9,637 nucleotides of DNA from Pseudomonadota bacterium (GTDB taxonomy: Bacteria; Pseudomonadota; Gammaproteobacteria; Burkholderiales; Burkholderiaceae_B), in assembly GCA_023437255.1 (NCBI GenBank), contig JAEZGR010000221.1, forward strand, positions 1-9,637. Direction: 5' to 3'. Each line of letters starts with the position of its first letter. The stretch's first letter is position 1. The position numbers and the translations under genes are program-made. Shown in pieces: positions 7,801-9,637 of this stretch. The notes beneath the pieces were generated by a model. That model was given only the letters and a program-made list of their open reading frames with translations. It made no database searches and had not been told where the DNA came from.

Positions 7801-9637
7801 GCGTTGCATGGGCCGCATCGGTGGGCGGCTCGGGCGGGGAAGGCGGTGACGGCAACTATGTCACCTTTGCCGCGACCGAGGGAGCCGAAGTCACGACCAG
7901 CGGGCAGGGCGCCCATGGAGTCATGGTTCAGAGCATCGGGGGCGGCGGCGGCCAGGGCGGCGATTCATCGGCGCTGGCGGCCGTCTATGGGTATGGGGAA
8001 AGCGTGCCCGAGGGTGCCGCCTCACTGGCCATCACGCCGACCTTTTCTCTGGGAGGGTCGGGGGCGACGGCGGGCAATGGAGGGCCGGTCTGGACGGCCA
8101 TCGGCGGGGCGATCAATGTTGCCCAGGGTGTGCCAAGCTTCGTGGCGGACGGCCCGAACACGGCCGCTTCCCAGGTGACCACTTACGGTGACTTCGCCAA
8201 CGCCATCCATGCACAATCGATCGGTGGTGGTGGCGGTAACGCCGGGATGGGCAGTGGGCCCACTCAGTCCTTTGGTACGGGCGCCAGCATCACTGCAGCG
8301 ATCCAACTGGGAGGAACCGGCGGGGCTGGCGGGAATGGGGACGAGGTCCGTGTCGATGCCTATCCTGTCAGCCAGATCCGGACTTTTGGTTCCAACGCAG
8401 CCGGCATTCTTGCACACAGCATCGGGGGTGGCGGTGGAACCTCGCAGGGTGGGGCCCTCAATGTCGCGTCGTTCGCGGGCATGAAGTCGGGTTCCCTGAG
8501 CGTGGCGGTCGGCCGAACCGGCGGCGCAGGCGGCAAGGGTGGGCCGGTCACCGTCAATGTCGGTGGGGCGATCAGCACCGATGGGGCGGACGCTCCAGGG
8601 GTCCATGCCCAGTCCATTGGCGGTGGCGGCGGGCTCGGTGGGTCTGCCGGGTCGGACGCTTCGGCGGACAACCCGGTGCTGGAAGTCTTTGAGCAGCGTC
8701 ACAACGTCAGCCGTATCAAGGAACTGGTCCAGGGCAGCGTGCAGTATGGCGGATCGTTGAACGTGAGCGTGGGCGGGCAAGGTGGGGCAGGTAACACTGC
8801 GGATACCGTTGACGTGAACCTGACCCCCGGTGCGTCCATCCGGACGAACGGTGACTGGTCGATGGGGGTCATGGCCCAGAGCGTCGGAGGTGGCGGCGGT
8901 AAAGGCGGCGTGGCGGCAGCCTCCGGGTTGGGAAGCCTGACACGCATACAAATAAATGCCAACGTCGCGGTCGGCGGAAGTGGGGGATCGGGCGCAAACG
9001 GCGGCAACGTGCAGAGCACGCTTGACGGCAGCACCGTCACGACAGCGGGCTATGGCGCCACCGGAGTGTTTCTACATAGTATCGGCGGCGGCGGGGGCTG
9101 GGGTGCAGACGGCTCCGACGGCTCCTGGGGTGAGCTGGCTGTCGGGAAGTCGCTGGGCGGAAGTGGTGGCCGGGGCGGCAACGGCGGGGTGGTGGTGCTC
9201 ACCACACAAGGCAGCAACGTCATCACCACGCAAGGCGAGGCCGCCTTCGGCACCTTGCTGCAGTCCGTGGGCGGGAGCGGCGGCTTCGCCGGTGCGGGCT
9301 CTCGCTATGGCATCTCACCCTTCGTTCCCGACGGTCAGAGAATGCGTCTGGCGGGGGGGGACGCCCAGAATCAGCAGGCCGGTGGGACGGGCGCTGGGGT
9401 CGCTTTGAACGACACGGGCGGTTTGCAAGTGGCCACGGCCGGGAACAATGCCATCGGCGTCATGGTGCAAAGTGTGGGCGGCGGTGGCGGTATTGTTGCC
9501 AATGCCCAGTCACAGGTAGAAAACGGGAACGTCGACGCCAACATTTATCCCACATCGGCATCCAGCGAGGCGACGGATGGCGGAGAAGTGTCCGTCAATC
9601 TGCCGGGCGCCGCGACCATTCGTACTGCCGGTACCGG
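4755..9637 (+). CDS. Giant glycine-rich autotransporter-type adhesin, N-terminal part (3' end beyond window)
   Basis: A single frame runs from ATG 4755 to the window end, 1627 complete codons without a stop, so the gene is incomplete. The start is supported by AGGA eight bases upstream and by an immediate Sec signal peptide; the frame is closed by TAG at 4671, and GTG 4719 is the only other nearby start. After a likely cut near residues 28-29, the mature N-terminus has two cysteines (C31, C41) spaced NCSDNSGVTTC, as often seen at the head of such passengers. From about residue 128 the protein is tandem glycine-rich units of 47-95 residues, later ones carrying G-V/I-x-x-Q-S-I-G-G-G-G-G, a later VGGSGG-like loop and short TxSG strands. 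These repeats are familiar from very large proteins annotated as autotransporter outer-membrane beta-barrel proteins. A secreted parallel beta structure acting in adhesion, aggregation or biofilm is the likely role. The C-terminal barrel that would prove type Va secretion is not in the window; two-partner secretion is less likely, as no TPS-type N-terminal domain is seen. Confidence 0.85.
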   Translation, partial: MIDRRLPCPASTLVAALATAFLPSPSSAANCSDNSGVTTCTLSGTYTVAQPYWMGASPVNPTEFTSSAVITATPSSSTEGGLQVVVQGGNGNSSNLTGGDTQGLTLTNSGNITLQSSSGITFNGEFYGLNARQQGGNAISEHSDGGNGGVAGRKLDQIVSLTNHADIHLDVQGLSLMHGSGAAVSAVSKGGVGAVASNGKGGAGGQAVGAQVDNTGNVTAKLGGGGRFAGIQAISLGGAGADDSKGNFNAGGGAGSVQVTHSGNVDVEWTWADTFYGDAPALYGILAEAASGRGGSSSIDGNGGDGGKGYAENMSARVILNPGGSVKVTQHATPPNAGAGVAARLIGGRGGDAIAGHDTVSGGNGGHAGAIDPSQVPSVQITNTGVSVVTSGDRLPALSVLAQGGDGSGTFDNDYYHAERHGGAGGRAGDGAVSVTSASSSVELSTAGNQSPGIQARLAGGSGGSGGQYNGGWLGVGFSDAGDGGWGGGTGSLAVSLSGSASAPISITTSGDDSPGIYAVLQGGAGGKGGGLNNNLGEGRPGHGGAGGGTGNIDINLVSTHIATQGPNAWGVVAQAKGAAGADGGRGSSTVTDGSNGGAGGSTGHVNVTLGADTSITARGDQAGGVIAQTVSGAGGSAGDVNGQITSSAGHGGAGGNSGNVTVSNAGQIRTEGTSARGILAQSIAGAGGAGGDGWGIFYSTGGDGASSGKVGEVTVSHTGSVTTSGGLSHGILAHSIGGAGGAGGDASGVAVSVGGNAASGDYVADASAATVYVYGGSLSTAGSSSMGAMVQSIGGGGGDGGGSYGAVSIGASGGKGGRGAQAYGNLSSAQVTTSGETAHGVVAQSIGGGGGNAGNAVGVGLFASAAVGASGGDGGGGGPATLNAANSQIVTSGARAAGLVVQSIGGGGGTGGPASTLSVSPGLAQALAVGGSGGLGGDGGPVSSQLTGGSVKTGQVGQLIDGTCEDACLDGNLLPVDSFGVVVQSIGGGGGMGGTASAQAVAISFPVTPTGDQVGVAWAASVGGSGGEGGDGNYVTFAATEGAEVTTSGQGAHGVMVQSIGGGGGQGGDSSALAAVYGYGESVPEGAASLAITPTFSLGGSGATAGNGGPVWTAIGGAINVAQGVPSFVADGPNTAASQVTTYGDFANAIHAQSIGGGGGNAGMGSGPTQSFGTGASITAAIQLGGTGGAGGNGDEVRVDAYPVSQIRTFGSNAAGILAHSIGGGGGTSQGGALNVASFAGMKSGSLSVAVGRTGGAGGKGGPVTVNVGGAISTDGADAPGVHAQSIGGGGGLGGSAGSDASADNPVLEVFEQRHNVSRIKELVQGSVQYGGSLNVSVGGQGGAGNTADTVDVNLTPGASIRTNGDWSMGVMAQSVGGGGGKGGVAAASGLGSLTRIQINANVAVGGSGGSGANGGNVQSTLDGSTVTTAGYGATGVFLHSIGGGGGWGADGSDGSWGELAVGKSLGGSGGRGGNGGVVVLTTQGSNVITTQGEAAFGTLLQSVGGSGGFAGAGSRYGISPFVPDGQRMRLAGGDAQNQQAGGTGAGVALNDTGGLQVATAGNNAIGVMVQSVGGGGGIVANAQSQVENGNVDANIYPTSASSEATDGGEVSVNLPGAATIRTAGT
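5136..9637 (+). repeat. About 24 tandem glycine-rich units within the adhesin
   Basis: Taking the codon at the G of the GV/GI motif as the anchor, units start at 5136, 5301, 5442, 5604, 5772, 5943, 6111, 6300, 6465, 6627, 6786, 6945, 7116, 7275, 7449, 7695, 7917, 8202, 8403, 8598, 8865, 9063, 9249 and 9456 (A replaces G at 5301, 5943 and 8202). Each unit has a motif ending in a glycine run, a variable stretch, a second GG-rich loop, and a short strand leading to the next motif. From 6786 onward the motif is Q/H-S-I/V followed by glycines. The first 15 anchors are 141-189 bases apart and the later ones 186-285. The repeats are conserved in protein but diverged in DNA, so this is a protein-level repeat array, not a simple DNA satellite. 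The last unit is cut by the window end. Confidence 0.88.
9353..9360 (+). repeat. Run of eight G inside the adhesin reading frame
   Basis: The codons GCG GGG GGG GAC contain eight consecutive G. It is the longest homopolymer I found in the gene; others reach six (5963-5968, 6716-6721, 7733-7738). Loss of one G would bring the frame to TGA at 9406-9408, 45 bases on. Gain of one G leaves the frame open to the window end. Such tracts can change length by slipped-strand mispairing. Confidence 0.6.

Noticed and set aside
5136..9637. CRISPR array or simple DNA tandem repeat
   Set aside because: Periodicity is at the amino-acid level with variable spacing and diverged codons; there are no identical direct repeats with unique spacers.
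5136..9637. Type I-secreted RTX toxin
   Set aside because: The glycine-rich units lack the GGxGxDxLx nonapeptide spacing and aspartates of RTX repeats, and the protein has an N-terminal Sec signal.

Overview
The window is GC-rich and reads entirely on the + strand. It holds the 3' part of a catabolic operon, a 250-base intergenic region, and the first 4.9 kb of a giant surface-protein gene that runs off the right edge. A Bug/TctC-type periplasmic binding protein lying inside an acyl-CoA catabolic operon suggests a betaproteobacterium, most likely of the Bordetella/Achromobacter group (Alcaligenaceae), where such receptors are greatly expanded. This placement is inferred from gene content and base composition; there is no rRNA or other marker gene.

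Positions 1-4504 carry four closely spaced genes: a 5'-truncated acyl-CoA dehydrogenase, a class III (CaiB/BaiF) CoA-transferase, a Bug/TctC solute-binding protein with a signal peptide, and a thiolase with an intact Cys/His/Cys active site. Gaps of 28, 48 and 49 bases, each with a start preceded by a plausible ribosome binding site, argue for one operon. A working model is capture of an organic acid in the periplasm, CoA activation by CoA transfer, alpha,beta-dehydrogenation and thiolytic cleavage. The hydratase, the 3-hydroxyacyl-CoA dehydrogenase and the TctA/TctB membrane subunits are not in the window, and the substrate is unknown.

Positions 4505-4754 are non-coding. The first part is an AT-rich island with an inverted repeat and weak promoter-like hexamers. 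The second part (4641-4749) is dense in potential RNA structure: a long hairpin, a small three-way junction, and a final hairpin that pairs the Shine-Dalgarno sequence of the next gene. A mutually exclusive alternative pairing would open that last hairpin. This looks like a two-state translational control leader (riboswitch- or thermometer-like) and is the best candidate here for an undescribed regulatory element.

Positions 4755-9637 are one uninterrupted reading frame of 1627 complete codons with no stop. It encodes a signal peptide followed by about 24 tandem glycine-rich units, the later ones built on G-V/I-x-x-Q-S-I-G-G-G-G-G. This is the passenger of a very large autotransporter-type adhesin; the expected C-terminal beta-barrel lies beyond the window. 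The units change in an ordered way from degenerate to canonical, then become longer. A run of eight G inside the frame is a candidate phase-variation tract. The many proline-rich or arginine-rich ORFs in other frames here are shadows of the glycine-rich coding sequence.
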